From Populus alba (lineage: Eukaryota; Streptophyta; Magnoliopsida; Malpighiales; Salicaceae), in the NCBI RefSeq assembly GCF_005239225.2, contig NC_133286.1, positions 21,032,572-21,096,571 of the forward strand: 64,000 nt of DNA. Reading direction: 5' to 3'. Shown piece after piece: positions 53,401-64,000 of this stretch. The notes under the pieces were generated by a model. The model did not search any database. It was not told the origin of the DNA and saw nothing but the letters and a program-made list of their open reading frames with translations. The position numbers and the translations under genes were made by a program. Positions within the stretch are counted from its first letter, which is position 1. Every line of letters starts with the position of its first letter.

Positions 53401-55484
53401 GCAAAAACTGCTAAAAAACAAACACATTTGATCGATGAACATGTTTTTAAGTTGTTTTCTTAACTATTTTTTAATTAAAAAAACATTAATCGATGAAGTT
53501 TAATAATTATATTTATAAGGAAGTTTTGGAATAAAATGATCCATCTACATGAAAAACAAGGTCATTTTTTACAGGTGGAAGATAAAACCAATAAGACCTA
53601 ATCCTATTGAACTGCATCTTGTTATTCAAAAGCAAACAATCAGTATCTTTAATACTGATTAAGGATATTTTTATTTTCACAATTCAACTGTAATTCCTAA
53701 TATAATGATTTTTTTTTATTATAACTTGCTCCACAATTCTTTTTAGAGTTAAACAAATACTACGCAACATTCTAGAATGTATAGTGAAGTTTTTTATAAT
53801 ATTTTATAGCAATGGTCATCAGCTAATTTATAATTTATTTATCTACTTTATCAATGAAATAAAAGTGATAAAAGAAAAGGAGAGAAGAAATAAAGTGAAG
53901 TCTTCTTGTGCATTATTAGCACATCACGTGAAAAAAAAGATTGGCAAATAATGAAAGTTATTCCAATCAAACCCGGCGAAGAAAGCAAGGACAAACCAAG
54001 TTACTCCATTTTCCTGTCACTTTTTCAACCGATGGGGCTTCTTCGCAAATAAAGCAAGGACAGACCGAGTTGATGCGCTACCTAACTCCTTTTTCCTGGC
54101 CCGCGCAATTCACGCATTAATTAACATCCCGTAAAAATATACTTTAATATAGAAAAGATTTTAAAATCTTATTTTTTTTAATTTAATAATAACAAAGTTT
54201 TTATATTAAATTGGTTCAACTAATTTAAACCTCTTAGATTTATAATTCAGGTTATAAAATTATAATATCTAGTTTCCCAAATAACCAAATATGATTAAGT
54301 TTTTCTAATCAAAACTCTTTTTTTTTTTTAAGATGTAATTCCTAGCAAAAATAAATCTAAGACAAACAGAGTAAAACTTCACTATTTTTATTAAATATAA
54401 TTAAAAAAATTAAAGTTATAAAATAATTAAAAAATATATATATTTAATATTAATAATTTTTAATTTAAATATTATAGATTTAACTGATGTTATTATATCA
54501 TAAAATAAATAATATTGATATCAAATATTTTTTATTATTTCCATTAAACCATGTGAAATGTCATTACATACAAAATTTATCCAACAAGGACTATATTTTT
54601 TATGGTTTCTTAAGCGCGCAAAACAAAAAACTGAAATTTTTAATTTATATAGTGTTATTAAATAATAAAGATTGTGATATCTTTATTATTGGAATTGCGA
54701 TCAAAATCCAAAAATGTTACGTCATCATGCAATATATTTCTAATTTATATAGTGTTATTAAATAATATTAAATACTAGTTTTTCGAGTAAAACATAATTT
54801 TTTTTTAAAAAAATTACAATTTAATTACGTACAAAAGTCATTCGACAAGAACTACAGTTTCTTTTATTTTTTTGAGCATGTAATTAAATTAGGTAAAATA
54901 TTATCAGGAATAAAATTAAGATCATAGTACGAGTAAATTTAATTCACCTTAAAATAATTTTTTTTAAAATATTGTTCACGATTAACTGCACTGATTTTTT
55001 GGGTGAAAAAAAAAAAACTAAACTTTTTTTATTGATTTTTTTTTAAAAAAAATAAATAGTGCGATAAACATTGAAGCCATGCTCCACTATTCCTTCAAAA
55101 TACCCCCACAAAAGACTGCTTCTCCGATCCTTACGCTGGGCAGGAAAAATTAGTGGGTCTTGTCCAGCAAAGTCAGTTTTGCTTGCATTACCAAACACTA
55201 ATATATGTGACTGTAAGAAAATTTAACCTGTAATCATATTACCAAACAGCATCTTTGCAGTAAAAACATCAACTGTTGTGTTCAAAAAAGCAAGGGCAAA
55301 CCGAGTAAAAAAAATTAAAAAAAATATATTGATTAAAATGTGAAGTGTTATTCTGCATTATTAGCACGTGAAAAGAAAGACTAACATTAAATAAAAAATA
55401 TTTTAAAAAATAATAATATCAAACACCGTGAATGTTTTATAAATTTTTACAATCATTTTTATATTTTTTTTAGATAACATTTGA
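53401..55484. other. AT-rich intergenic DNA with module copies
   Basis: Contains a further upstream-module copy at 53830-54100. The short frame at 54487-54765 is AT-driven with no family resemblance. No gene supported. Confidence 0.45.
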
Positions 55485-55870
55485 GGATACAGTACACCAT
55501 AATAAAGTCCGTTGTTGCTACATGATTAAAGGTAATTAATTGTCTTGCATTTACCTTTAAAAGCTGCTATCAAGAATTAATTAATTGCGTCAATTCAATT
55601 ATTTCTATTGACATTGATACCAAACATGTTAATTCATGATATAATTAAGCAATTCAATACAAATTTACTAATATAATTTATTTCGGCTTAAACCTTTGAA
55701 TATAGCCAAACGCAGAGGTTATGCAAGTGAAATACCTTGATAATTAAATTAAAAAAAAAACAAAATATAATGTATAAAATATTAAAATATAATAATATAA
55801 TTTATAATTTATTTATTTGCTTTATCAATGAAAAGTGATGGAAGGAGGGAGAGAAAAGAAATAAAGTGAA
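55485..55870. repeat. ~390-bp duplicated segment, copy 2
   Basis: Partner of 52780-53170, 2.7 kb away in direct orientation, and likewise followed by an upstream-type module. Confidence 0.85.
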
Positions 55871-56285
55871 GTCGTCTGCTGCCTGATCACATCACGTGAA
55901 GAGCTTGGCATTTAGTGATGTTTTTCGGATCAAACCAACTTTTTTCAAAGATGGAATTTCTCGGAAAATGTGTGATCCAGAGAAAAGGCTTTTGAGAGTT
56001 CTGTATATTTTTCTGTGGTGGTCCAAATATCTTATGCGGTTTTGCTGTCAAATTTACATATAACCAAATTCTCTCTTACACGGTTTTGCTGTCAAATTCC
56101 AAAAACCTTAGCTATTAGAATAGTTGAGTGTTTGATTTTGTATTTTAAAAGAGTTTTTAAGAATTTTATATTTTTTCATTTTAAATCAATTTTTTAATTG
56201 ACTCCATAATAGAAAGATACCATCCCTACAATACAAAACTCTAAAAAAAACAATGATCGTGCCACCACCGGTGGTTGTGCTGTTT
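55871..56285 (+). repeat. CNL upstream-type module without a CNL gene (copy c)
   Basis: Shares 'gatggaatttctcggaaaat' and 'aatgatcgtgccaccaccgg' with 16230-16600. No coding follows. Confidence 0.55.
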
Positions 56286-58420
56286 TATCGATATCACAAG
56301 CCATGTGAGTAGCTGATTAGAATGATTTTGTATGGGACCCAGTTGTGACATCAGCTGTTTTTGTGTTTTCTCTTTCAATCATAGCTAAAGACTGCGGCAT
56401 GGCATGATAATCGATGGATGTGGGTAGGGGTAAAGGGAGCCCACATGATCCATTTCGTGGTTGTTTCATGCTTCTAGAAGATCATGCCATAACGGATCTT
56501 ACGGGATTGATATCTTGCCCGGTGTTGATTTACTACAATGGCTGCACGTGAACCCGTCCACCAGCACAACTCCCAACAAGTGTCTGTCTATCACACTCAA
56601 ATAAATTTGATATTTCTGTTCCAGTGCCTCAGAGAAGAGTATAGCTGTTAATCATTTTTTATTTTTATATTTTTAAAAGTTTTTTTTAATAATTTTTTTT
56701 TTACTTTAAATTAATTTTTTTTTATATTTTGATATAAAAATATCAAAAAATAATTTTTTAAAAATAAAAAATATTATTTAATATTTTTCTGAATAAAAAA
56801 TACTTTAAAAAACAATAACGATCATATTTTTTAACAATTCCTAGACGTCTCTTATTTTTTTTTTAGATTATAATAACAATATTATTTTAATATTTAAAAA
56901 AAAAACAATTCAGAATTTTTTTTTAAATTAAATTAAGCTTTTCTTTGAGTTCAAACAAATCAATGAGAAAGGTTGGTTATTTGTCCTGCCGCACCATCCT
57001 AAAATGTAATAACCAGAATGTAATTTGATGTTTGTGTTTCATGGGTTCGTGTTGTTGATGCGTGCTATTGTACTTTCTAGGTGATAAGGAAAAAATTATT
57101 TATTTTGTCAAATAATTTATATTTTTTTTACATTTAACTTTGTTTGTAATTGCATTTCAAATATTAATTTATATAGGCCTTGAATTGGTACCTTTTCATC
57201 AGTTTGAGCGTAATTGCCACCAACTTTCTGTGGAATGATATGGGTATTTTAGATAGTGTAGCATTATCTTTACCTGTAACGTTTTTTTTTTTTTTTTAAT
57301 ATAGGATAATTATTCTCTCTTTTTATGTTTATTTAACTTAAGGATAATCAGTCTCGAAAATATGAGGATGTTTATCAAAGAGCTGAGATTGTCACGCTGC
57401 ATTAACAACCAACTGTTGTAGTCAATTCTGGTAGGCTAAAAGTCATCCACTTGATTGATTAATGGACATTAGCTGTTTAGCACTCCATGCATGGTAAACT
57501 CTTCAGGCTCTTTTCCTACCCTTTTCCTCGCTGGTTCCTTGACATCTTTGAGTAGGTGCAAGTGACTTGTTAATTTGCTTTATTAGTATCGGTAATTTTG
57601 TGCAGAACTGTTATTATTCTTTGAAATCAGGCACGGTTCGATGATTCAGCATAAAAGAATTTGGGTATATTAATTAAAGCTAAATTTATTTATTTTAATC
57701 TCAACACAGAAAAAATTGAAACAGACATATTTTTTATGTACTATATATCTTGAAAATACAAGAATCCATTTATCATCAAACCTGTTTTAACCAAAGGCAA
57801 CCTTAAAGATTTATGCATGAAACATCCATTTCGTAATCAAGTACTGGGCCAATTCTTTCAAGTTTATATGTTAAGACTTACAATTAAACACTATGTTATG
57901 TTTGGTAACCAGTATAAGCACCGACAAAGTTAAATAAAAGGATCAAACCCAAACACATTAGTGTAAAACAAGGATCCAATTATCATCAAACCTATTTTAA
58001 CTTAATCTCAACAATCGTGTCACTATTTATTAATTATAACCCATATCTTGCACCGGAAAAAAAATTACCATAAGCCAAAGCACATGCTTCTCGTATAATT
58101 ATGATTACTTGGAATATGTCTTGGAGGTATAATGCCATCGAATAGACAAGGTCATTGAATTAAATTAAGGGTGTTTTACCAATATTTTTTTAAAATAAAT
58201 ATTTTTTTATTTTTAAAAATAAAATAAATTCTTTTTATGTTGATTTAACTAGGTTTAGATCAGGTTTTGTCTAATAATAATTCATTAAAAATCTAATAGA
58301 GATCAACATAATTTCACCGTATTAAAATTTTTCTAGTTTAATTTTAAATTTGTTCATGTCAGGATTTGAATTTAATAACTTCCCGTAGCAAATCAAATCA
58401 CGGACACGGTTAAAAAAACT
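56286..58420. other. Intergenic DNA, unassigned
   Basis: 56286-56640 is of ordinary base composition with a CACGTG G-box at ~56545 but no frame above ~40 codons. 57400-57550 partly repeats 44160-44275 ('aactgttgNggtcaattctgg'). The rest is AT-rich. Confidence 0.4.
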
Positions 58421-58421
58421 A

Positions 58422-58424
<3 letters not shown>

Positions 58425-58472
<48 letters not shown>
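58425..58472. repeat. (TA)n microsatellite
   Basis: About 24 uninterrupted TA units. Confidence 0.97.
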
Positions 58473-58477
<5 letters not shown>

Positions 58478-58809
58478 AGGTAAAGGGTCAAACGGTGAAA
58501 GATAAAAACCAATTATTTCTCATAATAATTTCATTTATTACGAGGAGTTACTATATTGATTGTTTTTATATTTTTTTGAAAAATCACATCCATTTATCTA
58601 AAAAAATTTCATGGGAAAATGGAATATTTGATGTCAGAGTGATGTACTTGAGAAAAGTAGGAACCAACTAAGAAATTTTGTGCTGGTCCCAACTATGTTG
58701 TTGACACTTGACAGAAAGACTTGAACCACCAATCAAATTATTTTTAATTATTTTTTTGTGCAATTTGTCACTTTTTTTTATATTATTTACAATTTTGCTC
58801 TTGTTTTCT

Positions 58810-58880
58810 TATGAAAAGAAGATGGACCCTTGTTATATTATCGTGGGAAATGAAAAAGAAGATGGACCCTTGTTTTCTCT
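58810..58880. repeat. Short tandem duplication
   Basis: 'gaagatggacccttgtt' occurs twice about 40 bases apart, each after an A-rich run. Confidence 0.75.
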
Positions 58881-59269
58881 TTTTATGGCCGGCGACCGGA
58901 TATAAAAAGGGAGGAGATGAAGCTTTCATATTATTTACAATTTTGCAGTCACTTATTGTGTCCATGTCATTTTGTGTAATTGCCCAGCTACCGGTACTAT
59001 TTTAACACTGTTAAAAATCTAAATAATCAACATTTCCCCAATCTATCTCTAAAAAAAATTCGCTTCAATTAATAGCATTGTTTTTTATTTTATTTCTTAT
59101 GTCCATGTTTACCTCTTTTTGATAAACTCGTATATTTTTTGTACCAGAGGTCTAAAATTGTTCTGTCCACTTATTGCTTATTTAAATTCATTAAAATGTT
59201 TTAAATAACTTTTTAAAAATTTTAATCCCAGAGTTTACATGCATAATACATGAGTTATATACATTATGA

Positions 59270-60130
59270 TTCAAAATATTGTTTATAACTAAATTAAAAA
59301 AAATAAAAATAAAAATAAATTAAAAAGTGCAATCCCTAATTGACCATGTCAAATTAACCTGATGTTAACAATGCAATTTCTAAAAAATTGAATTAAAAAA
59401 TAACATAAAAAATAATTTAGGCCAACTCGTTAAGCATCATTATTAGACTACGAAGCCAGGATAACCTAATAAAAATAAAATCAAAACAAACCATGAAGCC
59501 TAATTCATATAATAAAACATATTATTAAATAATAAAATTGAATAAAAAGGTTAATTAAAAAAAATTTGAGTCACTTAGATTAACTTGCTAAGCTTGCGAG
59601 TTAGGTTATGAAACAAAAATAACCTAATAAAAAAGCAAATTCACAATTGAAGGACTCGTGACCTAGGTTATAAAACCAAGATAACCTCTTACAAAAAAAA
59701 AACAACTCAATTTAATTTGGATTAAAATGTTAAAATCTCCACCTCTAATCATGAGACTGGAATAACCCTATAAAAAATAATTTAAAAATAGATTATGAAG
59801 TTCCATTACCAACTGACCTGATATCGAATGATAAAGTTAAAAAAAATTCAATTAAAAAAACATAAAATACAACCTAAGTCATCTCAGGTTAACATGTTAA
59901 GTATTATTTCTGGGTTATGAGGTTAAAATAATCTAATACAGAACAAACAAAACAAAACATGAAATTTAATTTTTAATTAATCAAATATTAAAAGATAAAA
60001 TTAATTATAAAAAAAATTTAATTAAAAAAATCATGTTAACTGAATTAATCAATTAAACCCACAATTTTTATTATAAAAGTGAGACAACTTAATGAAAAAA
60101 AAAATATTAAAATAAAAAAATTCATTAAAA
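59270..60130. repeat. Degenerate tandem repeat array
   Basis: Phrases of the type 'gagttaggttatgaNNccaagataacctaataaaaaa' recur at ~59450, ~59600, ~59670, ~59745 and ~59910, with A-rich spacers. No coding sequence. Confidence 0.6.
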
Positions 60131-60169
60131 AAAACACTCATTCAAATAATTGTATAGAACATAATAATA

Positions 60170-60679
60170 TAAAGTATAATTTATGATTTATTTATTTAAT
60201 TTAGCATTAGTGAAGTCTTTCCAATCAAACTCCTTTGTTAAAAAGATGTAATTTCTAGAAAAATAAATCAAAGACAAATCGAGTAAAATTTCAAAGAAGA
60301 GAAAGATGAAATATCATTTAAGTTGCGGTTTGGATACATGTGTCAAAAATATTTTGTAAATTTTTTTTATTTTTTATTTTAAATTAATAAATTTTTATTT
60401 TTTTTTAGATATTTTAATGTGTTAATATTAAAAATAATTTATAAAAATAAAATATTTTATTTTAATATATTTTTAAATAAAAAATAATAAGAGACAACCG
60501 TTACCACTTAAATGGACTCCTAAGCATTACAAGTTAAGAGTTAAAGAGCCGAGAGAGAAAAAGCTTTTGCCAGTTCTTTACGTAAATTCTTTCCCCTTCT
60601 GTCACCTGAACAAAATCCCCTCCTCTTCTTCTTCTTGTTTGTCTACTCTTCCTTCGTTACTTTGCAAAGAGGAGAAACC
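60170..60679 (+). promoter_or_regulatory. Upstream region and 5' UTR of the CNL gene
   Basis: Duplicated at 18520-19073. An AT-rich MITE-like block (~60330-60490) lies within 200 bp of the start codon, followed by 'gagacaaccgttaccactta', a CT-rich leader (60590-60655, CTTCTTCTT runs) and a favourable start context AAACCATGG. No single TATA box can be chosen. Confidence 0.55.
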
Positions 60680-63600
60680 ATGGCCGGGGCTTTAGTAGGA
60701 GGAGCTTTTCTTTCTTCTTTCCTTAATGTTTTGTTCGACAGGATGGCCTCTCCCCAGGTGGTTGCCTTCTTCAGAGGCCAAAAAGTCAACGATAGGCTGC
60801 TAACGAGGTTGGAGACAGCAATGACATCTCTCAGGGTGGTGCTTGACGATGCCGAGGAGAAGCAGATAACAAACAGAGCTGTGCGGGATTGGCTGGACCT
60901 GCTTAAAGACGCTGTCTATAAAGCCGACGACTTCTTGGATGAGATTGCTTATGAAGCTCTACGGCAGGAGTTGGAAGGTGAAGATCAAACCTTCACAGGT
61001 CAGACGCAGAAGCTTCTTTCTTTCATTAACCCACTTGAAATATTGGGGTCGAGAGAGATCGAAGAAAAATTAAAAGTCCTCTTGCAGGATCTAGATCCCT
61101 TAGTTGAACTAATGGCAGCCCTTGGTTTGAACAACCGCAATGTAGAAAATCCATCATCGCATAGAACACCAACAACTTCTCTCGTGGATGAATCTGGTGT
61201 TTATGGTAGAGATGATGACAGGGAAGCAATACTGAAGTTGCTTCTATCAGAGGATGCAAATGGAGAAAACCCTGGTGTCGTCCCCATAAGGGGAATGGGC
61301 GGGGTTGGTAAAACCACGCTTGCTCAGCTTGTATGCAATCACAGCAGAGTACAAGAGCGGTTCGGTCTCAAAGCCTGGGTTTGTGTTTCAGAAGATTTCA
61401 GTGTTTCGAAGTTAACCAAGGCTATCCTCGAGGAGGTCGATCCAGAGTCTGGTTCTGGGAGTCTGAATATTCTCCAGACTAAGTTGAAGGAGAGATTGCA
61501 GGGAAAGAGATTCTTGCTTGTTTTAGATGACGTTTGGAATGAAGATTATTTTGAGTGGGACAAGTTGCTTACCCCCCTGAAGTTCGGAGCACAAGGGAGT
61601 AAGATTCTTGTCACAACACGCAATGAAAGTGTAGCATCAGTCATGAGAACCGTTCCAACTCATCATCTAAAAGAATTGACGGAAGACAGCTGCTGGTCGT
61701 TGTTTGCCAAACATGCATTTCGTGGTGAAAATCCCACTGCTCATGAAGAGTTACTAGAAATTGGTAGAGCAATAGCGAGAAAGTGTAAAGGCCTTCCTCT
61801 AGCTGTAAAAACACTTGGAGGTCTGCTACGCACCAAAAGAGATGTCGAGGAGTGGGAGAAGATTTTGGAAAGCAATCTATGGGATTTACCCAAAGACAAT
61901 ATCCTCCCAGCTTTGATATTAAGTTATCTTTATCTCCCGCCACATCTGAAGCAGTGTTTTGCTTATTGTGCCATATTTCCAAAAGACTATTCATTTCAAA
62001 AGAATGAATTAGTGCTCCTGTGGATGGCAGAGGGCTTCTTAGTCCGCCCCTTAGATGGTGAGATGGAAAGAGTAGGTGCTGAGTGCTTTGATGATCTCTT
62101 GGCAAGGTCTTTTTTCCAGCAATCAAGTGCCTCTCCCTCATCATTTGTGATGCACGATCTCATGCATGACTTGGCTACCCATGTGTCCGGTCAATTCAGC
62201 TTCAGGTTGGGGGGAAATAATTCTTCCATGGCCACTAGAAGGACTCGACATCTGTCGCTCGTAGTAAAGACGCAAGTTACGGACGGTGGTTTTTTCAGCC
62301 CAGAATTAGAAAACATCCGTGAAGCCCAACTTCTACGCACATTCCAAACTTTTCCACGCTATTTGACGTCTGTTCCCGAATTTTATACTGAGATCTTTCA
62401 TATGTTGTCAACACTTGGGCGCCTACGAGTGCTATCCTTGTCTCGCTGTGCCGGTGCAGCTAAGATGCTTTCAACTAGCAAGTTGAAGCATTTGCGGTAT
62501 TTGGATCTCTCTCGGTCAGATTTAGTAACGTTGCCTGAAGAAGTGAGTTCTCTTCTCAATTTGCAAACGCTGATCTTGGTAAATTGCCACGAACTTTCTA
62601 GTCTACCTGATCTTGAAAATTTGAAGCACTTACGACATCTGAATCTTGAAGGAACAAGAATCAAAAGGTTGCCTGATTCTCTGGAAAGTTTTATCAACTT
62701 GCGGTATCTTAACATCAAATACACGCTTTTGAAAGAGATGCCACCACGTATAGGTCAATTGACAAAGCTCCAAACATTGACTGCCTTTCTCGTGGGAAGA
62801 CAGGAGCCTGGCATTAAAGAATTGGGAAAGCTACGACATCTGCGGGGAGAACTTCATATTGGGAACCTTCAAAATGTGGTGGATGCTCGGGATGCTGTCA
62901 AAGCAAATTTAAAAGGTAAAAGGCACCTTGATGAGCTGAGGTTTACATGGGATGGTGACACTCATGACCCGCAACACGTAACAAGCATACTTGAGAAATT
63001 AGAGCCAAATAGAAACGTGAAGGATCTTCAGATTGATGGTTATGGAGGTGTAAGGTTTCCTGACTGGGTAGGAGAGTTCTCTTTCTCAAATATAGTGTCC
63101 TTGAAGCTTAGTAGATGTACAAACTGCACCTCCTTACCACCGCTCGGGCAATTAGCTTCTTTAGAGCGTCTCTCAATCGAAGCATTCGATAAAGTTGAGA
63201 CTGTGGGGTCGGAGTTCTATGGGAATTGTACTGCTATGAAGAAGCCATTTGAATCCCTCAAAACATTATCTTTTAGAAGGATGCCAGAGTGGCGCGAGTG
63301 GATTTCAGACGAAGACAGCCGGGAAGCCTTCCCTCTTCTAGAGGTGCTTTCAATCAAAGAATGCCCAAAGGCCCCCAACCTTGCAAAGGCCCTACCTAGT
63401 CACCACCTTCCACATGTAACAAGACTTACAATTAGTGGATGTGAGCTCGCGACTTCACTTCCTAGGTTTCCTAGGTTGCACTCTCTATCTGTTTCTGGAT
63501 TCCACTCCCTAGAGTCCCTACCCGAGCAAATGGGTTTTTCACCCTCAGATATAGGGCAAATTGAAATCAACGGCTGGGCTTCTCTCAAATGTATCCCACT

Positions 63601-64000
63601 GGACTTGTTCCCCAACTTAAATGCTCTTTCTATCTCTAACTGTCCTGATCTCGAATCACTATGTGCACATGAAAGACCTCTCATTGATCTCAACTCTCTC
63701 CATTCTTTGTCTATCCGGGGGTGCCCTAAATTAGTTTCATTTCCCAAAGGAGGGTTACCTGCTCCAGTCTTGACACGATTTGACTTAGCAGATTGCAGAA
63801 ATTTGAAGCAGTTGCCTGAGAGTATGCATTCCCTCCTCCCATCCCTTAACCATTTGGAAATAAGAGGTTGTTTAGAAGTTGAGTTGTGTCCAGAAGGGGG
63901 TTTTCCCTCCACATTACAATCACTTGAGATTTGTAGATGCAGCAAACTCATTGCAGGCCGCATGCAATGGGGCTTGCAAACGTTCCCTTCTCTTTCACGC
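60680..64000 (+). CDS. CC-NB-LRR (CNL) disease-resistance protein, RPPL1/R13L1-like, 3' end beyond window
   Basis: One uninterrupted frame of 1107 codons from ATG 60680 to the window edge, no intron needed. Rx-type coiled coil at residues 1-~160 (DDAEEKQITNRAV; ADDFLDEIAYEAL at 82-94). NB-ARC: P-loop GMGGVGKTT at 205-213, RNBS-A region AWVCVSEDF, kinase-2 LDDVW at 282-286, RNBS-B KILVTTRN, GLPL at 371-374, RNBS-D CFAYCAIFPKDY from 426, MHD at 491-493. LRRs fill ~530-1107. All switch motifs are intact, so it can plausibly bind ATP/ADP and signal cell death on effector recognition. Arg precedes the P-loop (PIRGMGG) where paralogues have a hydrophobic residue. By comparison with 1-1059, about 107 residues are missing, giving ~1214 aa in total. 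Allelic function is unknown. Confidence 0.93.
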   Translation, partial: MAGALVGGAFLSSFLNVLFDRMASPQVVAFFRGQKVNDRLLTRLETAMTSLRVVLDDAEEKQITNRAVRDWLDLLKDAVYKADDFLDEIAYEALRQELEGEDQTFTGQTQKLLSFINPLEILGSREIEEKLKVLLQDLDPLVELMAALGLNNRNVENPSSHRTPTTSLVDESGVYGRDDDREAILKLLLSEDANGENPGVVPIRGMGGVGKTTLAQLVCNHSRVQERFGLKAWVCVSEDFSVSKLTKAILEEVDPESGSGSLNILQTKLKERLQGKRFLLVLDDVWNEDYFEWDKLLTPLKFGAQGSKILVTTRNESVASVMRTVPTHHLKELTEDSCWSLFAKHAFRGENPTAHEELLEIGRAIARKCKGLPLAVKTLGGLLRTKRDVEEWEKILESNLWDLPKDNILPALILSYLYLPPHLKQCFAYCAIFPKDYSFQKNELVLLWMAEGFLVRPLDGEMERVGAECFDDLLARSFFQQSSASPSSFVMHDLMHDLATHVSGQFSFRLGGNNSSMATRRTRHLSLVVKTQVTDGGFFSPELENIREAQLLRTFQTFPRYLTSVPEFYTEIFHMLSTLGRLRVLSLSRCAGAAKMLSTSKLKHLRYLDLSRSDLVTLPEEVSSLLNLQTLILVNCHELSSLPDLENLKHLRHLNLEGTRIKRLPDSLESFINLRYLNIKYTLLKEMPPRIGQLTKLQTLTAFLVGRQEPGIKELGKLRHLRGELHIGNLQNVVDARDAVKANLKGKRHLDELRFTWDGDTHDPQHVTSILEKLEPNRNVKDLQIDGYGGVRFPDWVGEFSFSNIVSLKLSRCTNCTSLPPLGQLASLERLSIEAFDKVETVGSEFYGNCTAMKKPFESLKTLSFRRMPEWREWISDEDSREAFPLLEVLSIKECPKAPNLAKALPSHHLPHVTRLTISGCELATSLPRFPRLHSLSVSGFHSLESLPEQMGFSPSDIGQIEINGWASLKCIPLDLFPNLNALSISNCPDLESLCAHERPLIDLNSLHSLSIRGCPKLVSFPKGGLPAPVLTRFDLADCRNLKQLPESMHSLLPSLNHLEIRGCLEVELCPEGGFPSTLQSLEICRCSKLIAGRMQWGLQTFPSLSR

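Noticed and set aside
1..64000. CRISPR arrays, bacterial operons, tRNA or rRNA genes
   Set aside because: None seen. The regular repeats present are LTRs, MITE-like blocks or tandem arrays, and TGGTATCAGAGC strings are primer sites, not tRNA genes.

Overview
This is plant nuclear DNA, most likely from a woody eudicot and probably a poplar or relative (Salicaceae). The reasons are CC-NB-LRR (CNL) disease-resistance genes of the RPPL1/R13L1 type, plant Ty1/copia and Ty3/gypsy elements primed by initiator Met-tRNA, GT-AG introns, and an AT-rich MITE-like repeat that I recall as common in Populus. The genus is inference. Nothing bacterial or organellar was seen.

Layout. 1-1059: 3' end of an open CNL gene. 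1060-7347: its 3' flank, a displaced LNK2 intron fragment with an inverted junction, a broken gypsy chromovirus, and a coding-poor LTR element (3660-7347). 7348-13499: 5'-truncated LNK2-like pseudogene copy 1 (minus strand), split by an internally deleted gypsy element (9781-13392). 13500-18500: mosaic of duplicated fragments and a hAT transposase remnant. 19074-23250: a CNL pseudogene of two fused units. 24496-39475: LNK2-like pseudogene copy 2 (minus), with copia elements inside two coding exons (24609-30243 and 33719-37882). 39500-45034: AT-rich DNA, a gag/PBS remnant and repeated CNL-upstream modules. 45035-51071: a third copia element (minus) holding a non-autonomous hAT element in its gag. 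51072-60170: gene-poor repeats. 60680 to the window end: a CNL gene open for 1107 codons, the only apparently functional gene besides the fragment at 1-1059.

How the parts relate. A two-gene cassette, CNL on plus and LNK2-like on minus in tail-to-tail orientation, occurs twice (1 to ~13.5 kb and 19.1 to 39.5 kb), so a clock-type gene was carried along as a resistance cluster expanded. LTR elements then broke the LNK2 copies. Target-site duplications fix exact borders: AGCAC, AGAGT, CTTCA, AAACC, and an imperfect 8-bp one for the hAT element. The copia element at 24.6 kb has LTRs without any substitution, yet its frame is broken by single-base indels. That stretch therefore looks either very young or imperfectly sequenced. 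LNK2 and CNL assignments come from remembered family motifs, not a search.
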